64,000 nt of DNA from CAZMCC01 sp964564695 (GTDB lineage: Bacteria > Planctomycetota > Phycisphaerae > Phycisphaerales > UBA1924): contig CAZMCC010000002.1 of NCBI GenBank assembly GCA_964564695.1, forward strand, positions 1-64,000. Direction: 5' to 3'. Both the position numbers and the translations under genes were made by a program. Below are positions 7,816 through 15,385 of the stretch, one piece after another (the first letter of the stretch is position 1; every line of letters starts with the position of its first letter). The notes beneath the pieces were generated by a model. It made no database searches and had not been told where the DNA came from. It saw only the letters and a list, made by a program, of their open reading frames with translations.

Positions 7816-9042
7816 TCAGGCGCGATACGCGCCGGCGACCTTCGTGAGCGCCTCGCGGACGATCCGCAGGTGGTCCTCGCTGAGGTTGTGGTGCATTGGC
7901 AGGGCGAAGACCTGCTGGCTGAGCTGCTCGCACACGGGGAGGTGCTGCTGCGTGCCGCCCATGCCGCCGTCGGCCATGAACTTCTTGAACGCGGGCTGGC
8001 GGGTGAGGGGGCGCGGGTAGTGCACGGCGGTCGGAACGCCCTCGGCGCCCAGGGCCTTGATGAACTCGTCGCGGGTGCAGCGGAACTGCTTGAGGTCCAT
8101 CTTGACGACGTAGAGGTGGTACACCGACTGCGCGCCGGGGGTGGTCGTGGGGGCGATCAGGCCCGGGATGCTCTTGATGATCTCGTCGAACTTCGCGGCG
8201 GCGGCCTGGCGCTGCGTGGTCTCGGCGGCGAGGCGGTCGAGCCTCGAGCAGCCGATGGCGCCGGTGATGTCGTTCATCCGGTAGTTGTACCCGACGGACT
8301 CGTGGAGGTACTTGTCGGTCTCGCCGTGCGAGCGGAGGAGCTTGATCGAGCGGGCGAGGGTGTCGTCGTTGCAGGTGACCATGCCGCCTTCGCCGGTGGC
8401 GAAGTTCTTGGTGGCGTAGAACGAGTAGGTCACGGCGTCGCCGTAGGCGCCCATCCCCTTGCCCTTGTACGTCGCGAGGATGGCCTGGGCGCAGTCGTAG
8501 ACGACCTTGAGTTTGTGCTTGGCGCCCAGGGCCTGCACGGCGTCGATGTCGACCGGGCAGCCGTAGAGGTGCGTCGCGGTGATGGCGGTGGTGCTGGGGG
8601 TGATCTTGCGAGCGGCGTCGGCGACGTCGATCTGCATCGTGTCGGGGAGGGCGTCGACGAAGATCGGGTTGGCGCCGCGGGCGACGACCATGTTGACGGT
8701 GGCGATGAAGGACCAGGCGGGGATGAGCACGTCGTCGCCGGGGGCGAAGAGGGGCTCATAGGCGAGCTGCAGGGCGCAGGTGCCGTTGGCGCAGGTCATC
8801 GCGTGCTTGGCGCCGGTCTGGGCCGCCAGGCGGGTCTCGAGCTCCTCGCACTTCTTGGAGGCCCGGAGCATGCCGGACTTGAGGACCACGAGGGCGGCGT
8901 CGATGTCGGCCTGGGCCAGGCCCGGCGACATGAACGGCACGTTGGTCGTGGAGACGGGCGTCCCGCCGTTGACGGCGAGGGCGGCGGCGGAGGAAACCTG
9001 GACGGGGGCGTGGGCGGTGGGGGTGCCGGCGGCGGGCGACAT
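7816..9042 (-). CDS. DegT/DnrJ/EryC1/StrS-family PLP aminotransferase
   Basis: A 408-residue pyridoxal-phosphate enzyme of the sugar aminotransferase family, which transfers an amino group to a nucleotide-linked keto-sugar. Conserved points: CANGTCALQLAY (phosphate-binding loop), AWSFIATVNMVV, FVDALPDTMQIDV, DCAQAILATYKGK, and SFYATKNFATGEGG whose Lys would form the Schiff base. VHYPRPLTRQPAF near the end is also typical. ATG at 9042 is preferred over the TTG just upstream. The first 30 residues are an Ala/Pro-rich extension. Probably supplies an amino sugar for the polysaccharide genes in the window; the exact sugar is not predictable. Confidence 0.92.
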   Translation of the reverse strand: MSPAAGTPTAHAPVQVSSAAALAVNGGTPVSTTNVPFMSPGLAQADIDAALVVLKSGMLRASKKCEELETRLAAQTGAKHAMTCANGTCALQLAYEPLFAPGDDVLIPAWSFIATVNMVVARGANPIFVDALPDTMQIDVADAARKITPSTTAITATHLYGCPVDIDAVQALGAKHKLKVVYDCAQAILATYKGKGMGAYGDAVTYSFYATKNFATGEGGMVTCNDDTLARSIKLLRSHGETDKYLHESVGYNYRMNDITGAIGCSRLDRLAAETTQRQAAAAKFDEIIKSIPGLIAPTTTPGAQSVYHLYVVKMDLKQFRCTRDEFIKALGAEGVPTAVHYPRPLTRQPAFKKFMADGGMGGTQQHLPVCEQLSQQVFALPMHHNLSEDHLRIVREALTKVAGAYRA

Positions 9043-9168
9043 CAAAGAACTCCCGCGACTCCGACAGGCCCGATCAGTACGGGGAATGTCAGGAATCGGA
9101 TGTGTGCGGAAGGATAGCGCGGGAGGAATTCGCGGGAGCCCGAAGGGGAGGGGAGGGGTGGCGACGGG

Positions 9169-9729
9169 TCAGTGACGCATCGGGCGGCCGGTGTTGGCGG
9201 CGAGCTGCTGCGCATGCTGAGCGAGGGCGGTGGCGGACTGCTCGGCGAGGGCGGCGGAAAAGGCTGTCAGCTGGCGGTCGAACTCCGCGGCTTGGCGGGT
9301 CCGCAGGTCGTCGGCGAGGGACTCGCCGGCGGCGATCAGGCGGGCGAGACGGTCGGCGATGGCCGAGGCTCGGGTGACGGCGTCGGTGAGGCCGCGGGCG
9401 GAGGCGGTCGCGGCCTGGGCGCGGTCGACCAAGGGAGCCAAATCGGCAGTCCGCCGGCCGGCGTCGTCAATCCGGGCGCGGGCGGCGTCTTCTTCGGTGG
9501 TGGCGTCGGCGAGCAGGGTGCGGAGCACGGCGGTGTGGACCCGGGCCTGGTCGAGCATGTCGGCCAGAGCGGGGGCGGGGGAAGCGCCGGTGCTCGTGGT
9601 TTCACCGGTGCGGCTGATCGGGGCACCGGTGGACGCCGGCGTGCGCTTGGTCGCGTAGACGCGTGGGCGGAGGGCCCGCTGAATGTCGGCGACCGTCAGC
9701 GTGCCGGATGTCGTCGTTTTCATGCTCAT
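9169..9729 (-). CDS. hypothetical Ala-rich coiled-coil protein
   Basis: About 186 residues from ATG 9729 (MSMKTTTSGTLTVADIQRAL); the frame is open upstream to 9855. The N-terminal 60 residues are Thr/Ser/Pro-rich. From about residue 60 to the end it is a nearly continuous Ala-rich helix with heptad-like Leu/Ala spacing (LADMLDQARVHTAVLRTLLA, LARLIAAGESLADDLRTRQA), suggesting a coiled coil. No family recognised. The opening TLTVADIQRALRPRVYATKR resembles a short targeting or docking segment. Codon bias (G/C third positions) supports it as a real gene. Confidence 0.6.
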   Translation of the reverse strand: MSMKTTTSGTLTVADIQRALRPRVYATKRTPASTGAPISRTGETTSTGASPAPALADMLDQARVHTAVLRTLLADATTEEDAARARIDDAGRRTADLAPLVDRAQAATASARGLTDAVTRASAIADRLARLIAAGESLADDLRTRQAAEFDRQLTAFSAALAEQSATALAQHAQQLAANTGRPMRH

Positions 9730-10042
9730 GTGCAGTCTCACGGAGGGTGCGGGAGGTACATCGACCGGGTGGGAGGGTGGCGTGAGGCCCCCGGGCGAAC
9801 AATCTCCGATCACCGGGTGTTGAGTGGGCGTTGATTGGGCGACGGAGGGAACCAATCGGCGCGTCAGACGGAAAGGGGGTGGGGCGTGCGCGGCATCGGG
9901 TATCGGCGCGGCGCGCGGGTTGCAGGGAGAGGGGGGTCGCCGCGGCGTCGGGGGACGCGCGAGCAGCAGGGTCAGAGCGTTGGCTCGACCGCCTTCGGGG
10001 CGCAGAGGCTTGACGCGCCCCTACGATCAGGACGTGAACACC
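9730..10042. other. divergent intergenic region, 313 bases
   Basis: Lies between the start codons of the coiled-coil protein (minus) and the HlyD-type adaptor (plus), so it should hold both promoters. GC-rich. A short inverted repeat GGGGCG...CGCCCC (9998-10021) lies just before the adaptor start. I see no convincing -35/-10 pair, RNA gene or coding frame with good codon bias. Confidence 0.5.
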
Positions 10043-11071
10043 ATGACGAGAACCAGTGGTCGCCGTAGCGGCGTTCGGATGCGGCTAGTCGGGGCAGTCG
10101 GGGCGGCCATCGCGGTCGGGAGTGCGGCGGGGTGGGCGATGCCCCTCCAGCCGGGGACGGGAGCCGGGTCGGCGCCCAAGGCGCCGGCGGCGGCCCACGA
10201 GGTGTGGGAAGACCTTGCCGCGTCGTTCGGCGGGGTGTCGACGAACACCAAGCCGGCCCGCGACGTGCTCATGCGGTTCGGGCAGGCGACGGAGATCCGC
10301 GAGATCAAGGTGCGGGCCGGGCAGTTCGTGAAGGCCGGGGAGCTGCTGATCCGGGCCCGCGACTCGGAGTTCCTGCCGGCGCTGCAGCAGCAGAAGGAAC
10401 GGAGCGAGAGCGTGCTGGAGATCAAGGCGGCCGCGGCCGACCTCGAGCTCGCGGAGTTCCGCTTCAAGAACCAGCAGGCGGCCAAGGACAAGAGCGCGTT
10501 CAGCGAGATCGAGTACGAGGAGGCCCGGATCAACCTCGAGACCCGGCGGGTCCAGCTCGACCTGGCGAAGTTCAACCACACGCAGGAGAAGCTCCGCTAC
10601 GACCAGGCCAAGGGGCAGTACGAGCGGCTCCTGCTCGAGGCGCCGTTCGACGGGATCGTGGAGCAGGTGATCGGCGAGCTCGGGCAGGGCGTGAACGAGC
10701 AGACGGACGTGATCCGCGTCGTGGACGTGAGCAAGCTGTGGCTGGAGGCGTTCACGCCGGTGAACGAGACGCTCGACCTCAAGCTCGTTGAGGGCTCGCA
10801 GGCGTGGGTTCTCGTTGACGTGCGCGAGGGCGTGAAGGTGATGCCGGGCAAGGTGCTGCACGCGTCGCCGGTGGCGGACTCGGTGAGCGGGCTGCGCCGG
10901 GTGCGTGTGGAAATCGACAATGCCGAGGGCCTGCCGGCGGGCCTGCGGGCCCGGGTGCGGTTCACGGCTCCCGAAGGGCGGTTTGCAGGGCTGGGCGGGA
11001 CGGCCTCGGGGAACACAGGCGGGACGCCTGTGCCACCAGCCCAGGGTGAGGTTGCGGAGGGCTCGCGGTGA
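10043..11071 (+). CDS. HlyD/RND-type periplasmic adaptor protein
   Basis: About 342 residues from ATG 10043 (GTG 10034 is possible). Starts with an Arg-rich n-region and hydrophobic segment (LVGAVGAAIAVGSAAGWA), a signal peptide or anchor. Then a split lipoyl/barrel-sandwich domain: REIKVRAGQFVKAGELLIRA near residue 90, a coiled-coil hairpin (about 115-195, Glu/Lys/Ala-rich), and YERLLLEAPFDGIVEQVIGE with GVNEQTDVIRVVDVSKLW, then a beta-barrel domain. This is the architecture of membrane-fusion proteins that bridge an inner-membrane pump to the outer envelope. The last 20 residues (GNTGGTPVPP) come from a palindromic repeat absorbed into the frame. Overlaps the next gene by GTGA; first gene of the SecA-like cluster. 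Confidence 0.88.
   Translation: MTRTSGRRSGVRMRLVGAVGAAIAVGSAAGWAMPLQPGTGAGSAPKAPAAAHEVWEDLAASFGGVSTNTKPARDVLMRFGQATEIREIKVRAGQFVKAGELLIRARDSEFLPALQQQKERSESVLEIKAAAADLELAEFRFKNQQAAKDKSAFSEIEYEEARINLETRRVQLDLAKFNHTQEKLRYDQAKGQYERLLLEAPFDGIVEQVIGELGQGVNEQTDVIRVVDVSKLWLEAFTPVNETLDLKLVEGSQAWVLVDVREGVKVMPGKVLHASPVADSVSGLRRVRVEIDNAEGLPAGLRARVRFTAPEGRFAGLGGTASGNTGGTPVPPAQGEVAEGSR
11014..11032. repeat. palindrome inside the adaptor gene
   Basis: CACAGGC (11014-11020), loop GGGAC, GCCTGTG (11026-11032), followed by CCACC. It is translated as NTGGTPVPP near the adaptor C-terminus. It resembles the other gene-boundary palindromes at 17419, 42972 and 48727, each preceded or followed by a TGCC/GTGCC half-motif. 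Confidence 0.65.
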
Positions 11072-13032
11072 TCGATCTGACGAATATCAAGGCGCCGGGC
11101 TGGGCGCACGTCGTTGCCGAGCTTACGAGCCCGGCGCCGGACGACAAGGCGTATCTCGACCGGCTGCTGCGCATCATGGTGCAGGTGGGGGCGGCGCGCC
11201 AGGGCGTGCTGTTCGCCGCGGACCGTCGCGAGGGCGAGGAGCCCGAGCCGCGAGCGATAGCGATCTGGCCGATCCCGACGGCGAACCCGTCCGAGGTCGA
11301 AGGGCCGGCGCTGGCGGACCACATCGAGCAGGGGGCGGAGGTCAAGAGCGCGGCCCGCCAGGCGATGGTGAGCGGGCAGGCTCGCGCGTTCGGGCTCGAC
11401 CAGGCCGACCCGTATTACGGGCAGACACCGGGCAAGGGAACGATCCTCGCGATTCCGCTGTCGATCGGCGTGAGCGGCGCGGGGGCGGCGATGAACGCGC
11501 CGGTGGGGGGCGTGATCGCGCTCCTGCTGGAGCCCCGCGCGAAGGACGCCGTGCGGTCGACGCTGGCGATGGCGGAGGTGCTGGCCGGATATCTCACGGG
11601 GCATGGCTCGCGCCAGGCGCTCAAGCGGACGCAGCAGGCCTCGGCGGCGCTGGACCTGGCGACGCGCCTGATCGCGGCGGTGAACACCGCGCCGAACTTC
11701 CAGGGCGTGTGCCTGCAGCTGTGCAACGACCTTGCCAAGCAGTTCAACCTCGATCGTGTGGCCCTGGGCTGGGTCCGGGGCGACCAGGTGCGGATCGAGT
11801 CGCTGAGCGACACCGAGCACTTCGACCGTCGCATGGCGATGGTGCAGAAGCTGCAGGCCGCGATGGACGAGTGCCTCGACCAGGAGCAGGCGGTCGCGTA
11901 CCCCTCGCCGGCGCCCGACAAGGACGTGCTGCTGAGCCAGGCGATCACGCACGCCCACCGCGAGCTGGCGGCGGGCGACGCGAAGCTCAAGGTGTGTTCG
12001 GTGCCGCTGCGGATCGACGAGGACGTCGTGGGCGTCGTGACGCTCGAGGGCAAGAGCGACGGGCCGGTCGACCTCGCGATGGTCGAGCTGCTGCAGGCGT
12101 CGATGGACCTCGTGGCGCCGGTGCTCAAGGTGCGCCGGAGCGACGACCGGTGGCTGCCCCTGCGGGCCGCCGACAGCGCGAAGCGCGGGGCCGCGTGGGT
12201 CGTGGGGCCCAAGCACACGGTGTGGAAGCTCGTGGGGCTCACGGCGTTCGCGGCGCTGCTGTTCGTGACGTTCTTCACCATGACGTACCGGGTCGGGGCC
12301 CAGGCGACGCTCGAACCGCGGACACGCCGGGTCGTGTCGGCGCCGATGGACGGGCTGATCCGCGATCTGGGCGAGGGCGTCGAGCCGGGCAAGCGCGTGA
12401 AGGCCGGCGAGGTGCTCCTGCAGTTCGACGACACCGAGTGGCGGCTCAGCAAGGAAGACTCGCGCGGCAAGATCCAGCAGTTCGAGGCGCAGTACGCGGC
12501 CTCGATGAAGGAAGGCGACACCGCGCGGGCCGCGCAGTACGGCGCCCAGAAGCGGGGCGCCGAGTCGGAGCTCGCGCGGTACGAAGACCGGATCACCCGG
12601 GCGCAGATCACCGCCCCGATCGACGGCGTGATCCTCGCGGGCAAGATCCGCGAGCGCGTCGGATCGACGGTGAAGCTCGGCGAGGGCCTGCTCGAGATCG
12701 CGTCGCTCTCCGACATGATCGTGGTGGCGAAGCTCGACGAGCGCGACATCGCCCTTGTCAAGGACGCGTTCGACCGCGGCGAGGGCACCGGCCGGATCGC
12801 GACCCGCACCCGTCCGGGCGAGGCGATCGAGTTCCGCGTCGAGAGCATCGTTCCGGCGGCGGAGGCGAAGGAAGGGAAGAACACCTTCGAGGCTCGCTGC
12901 AAGCTGATCGATCCGCCCGCGTGGTTTCAGCCTGGGATGGAGGGCGTCGCGAAGTTCGACACCGAGCGCTGGAGCCTGCTGCACATCGGCACCCGGCGGA
13001 TCGTGGACGCGGCGCGGATGTGGTTGTGGTAA
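11068..13032 (+). CDS. GAF-GAF-transmembrane-HlyD fusion protein
   Basis: A 654-residue protein. The N-terminal half is cytoplasmic: two GAF-like domains (about 20-175 with RIMVQVGAARQGVLFAADRR; about 190-370 with LDLATRLIAAVNTAPNFQGV and KVCSVPLRIDEDVVGVVTLE). One membrane helix follows at about 389-412 (LVGLTAFAALLFVTFFTMTY). The outer half is a HlyD-type adaptor: RRVVSAPMDGLIRDLGEGVE and VKAGEVLLQFDD, a short coiled-coil hairpin, then ITAPIDGVILAGKIRERVGS. This would let an intracellular small-molecule or redox signal act on a periplasmic adaptor. The GTG start overlaps the upstream adaptor stop. Position and order with the PqqD/M50 and SecA-like genes indicate one functional unit; the ligand is unknown. 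Confidence 0.85.
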   Translation: MIDLTNIKAPGWAHVVAELTSPAPDDKAYLDRLLRIMVQVGAARQGVLFAADRREGEEPEPRAIAIWPIPTANPSEVEGPALADHIEQGAEVKSAARQAMVSGQARAFGLDQADPYYGQTPGKGTILAIPLSIGVSGAGAAMNAPVGGVIALLLEPRAKDAVRSTLAMAEVLAGYLTGHGSRQALKRTQQASAALDLATRLIAAVNTAPNFQGVCLQLCNDLAKQFNLDRVALGWVRGDQVRIESLSDTEHFDRRMAMVQKLQAAMDECLDQEQAVAYPSPAPDKDVLLSQAITHAHRELAAGDAKLKVCSVPLRIDEDVVGVVTLEGKSDGPVDLAMVELLQASMDLVAPVLKVRRSDDRWLPLRAADSAKRGAAWVVGPKHTVWKLVGLTAFAALLFVTFFTMTYRVGAQATLEPRTRRVVSAPMDGLIRDLGEGVEPGKRVKAGEVLLQFDDTEWRLSKEDSRGKIQQFEAQYAASMKEGDTARAAQYGAQKRGAESELARYEDRITRAQITAPIDGVILAGKIRERVGSTVKLGEGLLEIASLSDMIVVAKLDERDIALVKDAFDRGEGTGRIATRTRPGEAIEFRVESIVPAAEAKEGKNTFEARCKLIDPPAWFQPGMEGVAKFDTERWSLLHIGTRRIVDAARMWLW

Positions 13033-13037
13033 GACAC

Positions 13038-13107
13038 GGGCAGTGGGGAATGGGCAATGGGCAATAGGCCTGCTGCTCTCGGCCCATTGCCCATTCCCTA
13101 TTGCCCG
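13038..13107. repeat. long intergenic hairpin before the M50 gene
   Basis: A perfect 17-base inverted repeat: GGGAATGGGCAATGGGC (13046-13062) pairs with 13082-13098 across a 19-base loop, extended by CGGGCA (13038-13043) with TGCCCG (13102-13107). It fills the 89-base gap between the GAF-HlyD stop and the ATG at 13122. There is no T-run after it, so it may stabilise or attenuate rather than terminate. Confidence 0.75.
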
Positions 13108-13121
13108 TTGCCTTCTCCCCT

Positions 13122-15314
13122 ATGAGCGACCGCCCAACATTCAGTCCGTTCTGGCACCGCGTGCGGCTCATGAAGCCGCGCTTGCGGCCGCACGTCGAGA
13201 TCACGCGCCAGCGGTACCGGGGGCGGCGCTGGCACGTCGTGCACGATCCGGCGAGCAACCAGTTCTACCGGCTCAACCCGGTGGCCAACGACTTTGTCGG
13301 CATGCTCGACGGGCACCGCGACGTCGAGTCGGCGTGGAAGATCTCGCTCGCGAAGTTCGGCGACGCCGCCCCCACGCAGAACGAGGTCATCCAGCTGCTC
13401 ACGCAGCTGTACAGCTCGAACCTCTTGTCGGTGGACGCGACGCCCGAGACCGAGCAGCTGCTCAACCGCGGGCGCGAGCGGCGCAAGCGCAAGGCGACGC
13501 AGCAGGCGATCGGGATCATGTATTTCCGGATCAAGGTGTTCAACCCTGACCGGATGCTGGCGGCCCTCGAGCCGATCCTCCGCCCGCTCATCAACCGTTG
13601 GGGCTTCCTGCTGTGGGCCCTGCTGGTGGGAACGAGCCTGATCGCGCTCTTGCCGCATTGGGACAAGCTCGTGAGCCAGTTCCAGCGGCTCACCGGCAAC
13701 CCGATCGAGTGGCTGTGGGTGCTGGCCGTGTTCATCGTGACCAAGGCGATCCACGAGACGGGCCACGGCGTGATCTGCAAACGCTTCGGGGGCCAGGTCC
13801 CCGAGTTCGGGTTCATGCTGCTGGTGCTGTTCCCCAGCCCCTATGTCGACGCCTCGTCGGCGTGGGGATTCCCGAGCAAGTGGCAGCGCATGGCCGTGGG
13901 CGCGGGCGGCATGATCTTCGAGCTCGTCGTGGCCTCGATCGCGGCGTGGGTGTGGATGTCGGCGCCCGAGGGCTCGATCACGAGCCAGGTCGCGTATTCG
14001 GCCCTGCTGTCGGCGAGCTTCTCGACGGTCGTCTTCAACGCCAACCCGCTCATGCGCTTCGACGGGTACTACATCCTCGCCGACCTGCTCGAGACCCCCA
14101 ACCTCGCGCAGCGGTCGATGCAGATGATCCAGTACCCGTTCCAGAAGTGGATCTACGGGATGGAGCGCCCCACCCTGCCCAGCACGCAGAAGAGCGAGCA
14201 GATCATCCTGGGCGTCTACGGCGTGCTCAGCCTCGCGTACCGCATCTTCCTGTTCATCACGATCACGCTCTACGTGATGGGGCAGTTCTTCGCGATTGGG
14301 CTCGTGCTGGCGGTGTGGACCGCGGCGGCGTGGTTCCTCGTGCCCACCGGCAAGTTCATCCACTGGCTGGCGGCGAGCCCGTCGCTGGGGGACAAGCGGG
14401 CCCGCGCCATCTGGGCGAGCATCGCGATCGCGATCGCCGCGGTCGTCGGGTTCGGCATCATCCCCGCGCCCGACTACCGGCGGGCCCAGGGCATCGTCGA
14501 GAGCAACCGGCGCACGGGCGTGTTCTTCGGCGTCGACGGGTTCGTGCTCGAGGTGCACAAGCGCCCGGGCGAAGCGGTCGCGGCCGACGAGCCGATCGTC
14601 ACGCTCGAGAACCGCGAAATCCACGAGGAGAGGCGCCGGATCGAGTCGCAGGTGGACGAGCTCGTCGCCCGCGAAGGCCAGGCGATGCAGCAGGGCGAGC
14701 CGTCGGTCGTCATGATCGCGCGCCAGAAGATCGGGGTTTACAGGGACACGATCAAAGAGCTCGACAAGCGAATCGCCCAGCTCGTCGTGCGGGCCCCGCA
14801 CGCGGGCGTGCTCGTGGGGGCCGACGCGTCGAGCCTGCTGGGCGGGTACGTCCGGCGCGGCGATCAGGCGGGCGAGGTGGTCGACACGAAGGACGTGCGG
14901 GTCGCGGCGGCGGTGAGCCAGCCCGACGCGGCCGTGCTCGCCGACCCGCGCTGGGCGTGGACGGAGGTCAAGCTCCGGCGCTACTCGAGCCCGCAGAACG
15001 AGCACATCATGCTCGGCGAGAACGTGAAAGTCATGCCAGCGGGCAGGCCCGAGATCGAGCACGCGGCCCTGGGGTACTCGGGCGGCGGGTCGATCGAGAA
15101 CGACCCATCGGACCAGCAGGGACGGCGCACCAAGCGCCCGGTGTTCACGGTCTACATCGACCCGGTGAAGCCCGAGGGCTGGGCCGGCGACGAGGGCTGG
15201 GCCGGGATGCCGGGCGAGCGGGTGAAAGTGCTGTTCACGCTGCCGAAGCGCCCGCTGCTGGTGCAGTGGGCGGACCGGCTGGCGAAGGCGGTGCAGGGGC
15301 GGGCGCAGATCTGA
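13122..15314 (+). CDS. PqqD-like / M50 site-2-protease-like / HlyD fusion membrane protein
   Basis: A 730-residue protein. Residues 20-110 resemble a PqqD-type peptide-recognition domain (WHVVHDPASNQFYRLNPVAN, then a winged-helix-like NEVIQLLTQLYSSNLL). Residues about 160-440 are multi-pass with the metalloprotease motif HETGH (211-215) and the second ligand motif NPLMRFDG (308-315, Asp 314). After the last helices (about 425-445, IAIAIAAVVGFGIIPAP) comes a HlyD-like region: DGFVLEVHKRPGEAVAADEP, a coiled coil, and QLVVRAPHAGVLVGAD. All protease ligands are present, so it could be active. It sits between a GAF-HlyD adaptor and a SecA-like ATPase. In other bacteria such PqqD/M50/HlyD proteins act in peptide processing or export; the substrate here is unknown. 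Confidence 0.87.
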   Translation: MSDRPTFSPFWHRVRLMKPRLRPHVEITRQRYRGRRWHVVHDPASNQFYRLNPVANDFVGMLDGHRDVESAWKISLAKFGDAAPTQNEVIQLLTQLYSSNLLSVDATPETEQLLNRGRERRKRKATQQAIGIMYFRIKVFNPDRMLAALEPILRPLINRWGFLLWALLVGTSLIALLPHWDKLVSQFQRLTGNPIEWLWVLAVFIVTKAIHETGHGVICKRFGGQVPEFGFMLLVLFPSPYVDASSAWGFPSKWQRMAVGAGGMIFELVVASIAAWVWMSAPEGSITSQVAYSALLSASFSTVVFNANPLMRFDGYYILADLLETPNLAQRSMQMIQYPFQKWIYGMERPTLPSTQKSEQIILGVYGVLSLAYRIFLFITITLYVMGQFFAIGLVLAVWTAAAWFLVPTGKFIHWLAASPSLGDKRARAIWASIAIAIAAVVGFGIIPAPDYRRAQGIVESNRRTGVFFGVDGFVLEVHKRPGEAVAADEPIVTLENREIHEERRRIESQVDELVAREGQAMQQGEPSVVMIARQKIGVYRDTIKELDKRIAQLVVRAPHAGVLVGADASSLLGGYVRRGDQAGEVVDTKDVRVAAAVSQPDAAVLADPRWAWTEVKLRRYSSPQNEHIMLGENVKVMPAGRPEIEHAALGYSGGGSIENDPSDQQGRRTKRPVFTVYIDPVKPEGWAGDEGWAGMPGERVKVLFTLPKRPLLVQWADRLAKAVQGRAQI

Positions 15315-15316
15315 GG

Positions 15317-15361
15317 CAGGGGTCAGGGACCAGGGACCAGGGGCCAGGGGCCGGGGATCAG
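15317..15361 (+). repeat. CAGGGACCAGGG-type tandem repeat, copy A
   Basis: Short tandem units of CAGGG(A/G)CCAGGG and relatives fill most of the gap between the M50 gene and the SecA-like gene. The reverse complement matches copies at 21838 and 50668. It ends 24 bases before the GTG start of the SecA-like gene. Confidence 0.7.
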
Positions 15362-15385
15362 AGCAAGACAGGATCACTCGCAGGC

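Noticed and set aside
9998..10027. TTGACG (10010) and TACGAT (10022) as a promoter of the adaptor gene.
   Set aside because: The boxes are only 6 bases apart, far from the needed 16-18.
10597..12984. A 795-codon minus-strand open frame under the adaptor and GAF/HlyD genes.
   Set aside because: The product is Arg/His/Leu-rich with no family features; the plus strand has the real domains.
13598..15385. Extension of the SecA-like reading frame upstream of 15386.
   Set aside because: The upstream part overlaps the M50 gene in another frame and looks like shifted Arg/Gly-rich sequence; SecA homology starts only at 15386.
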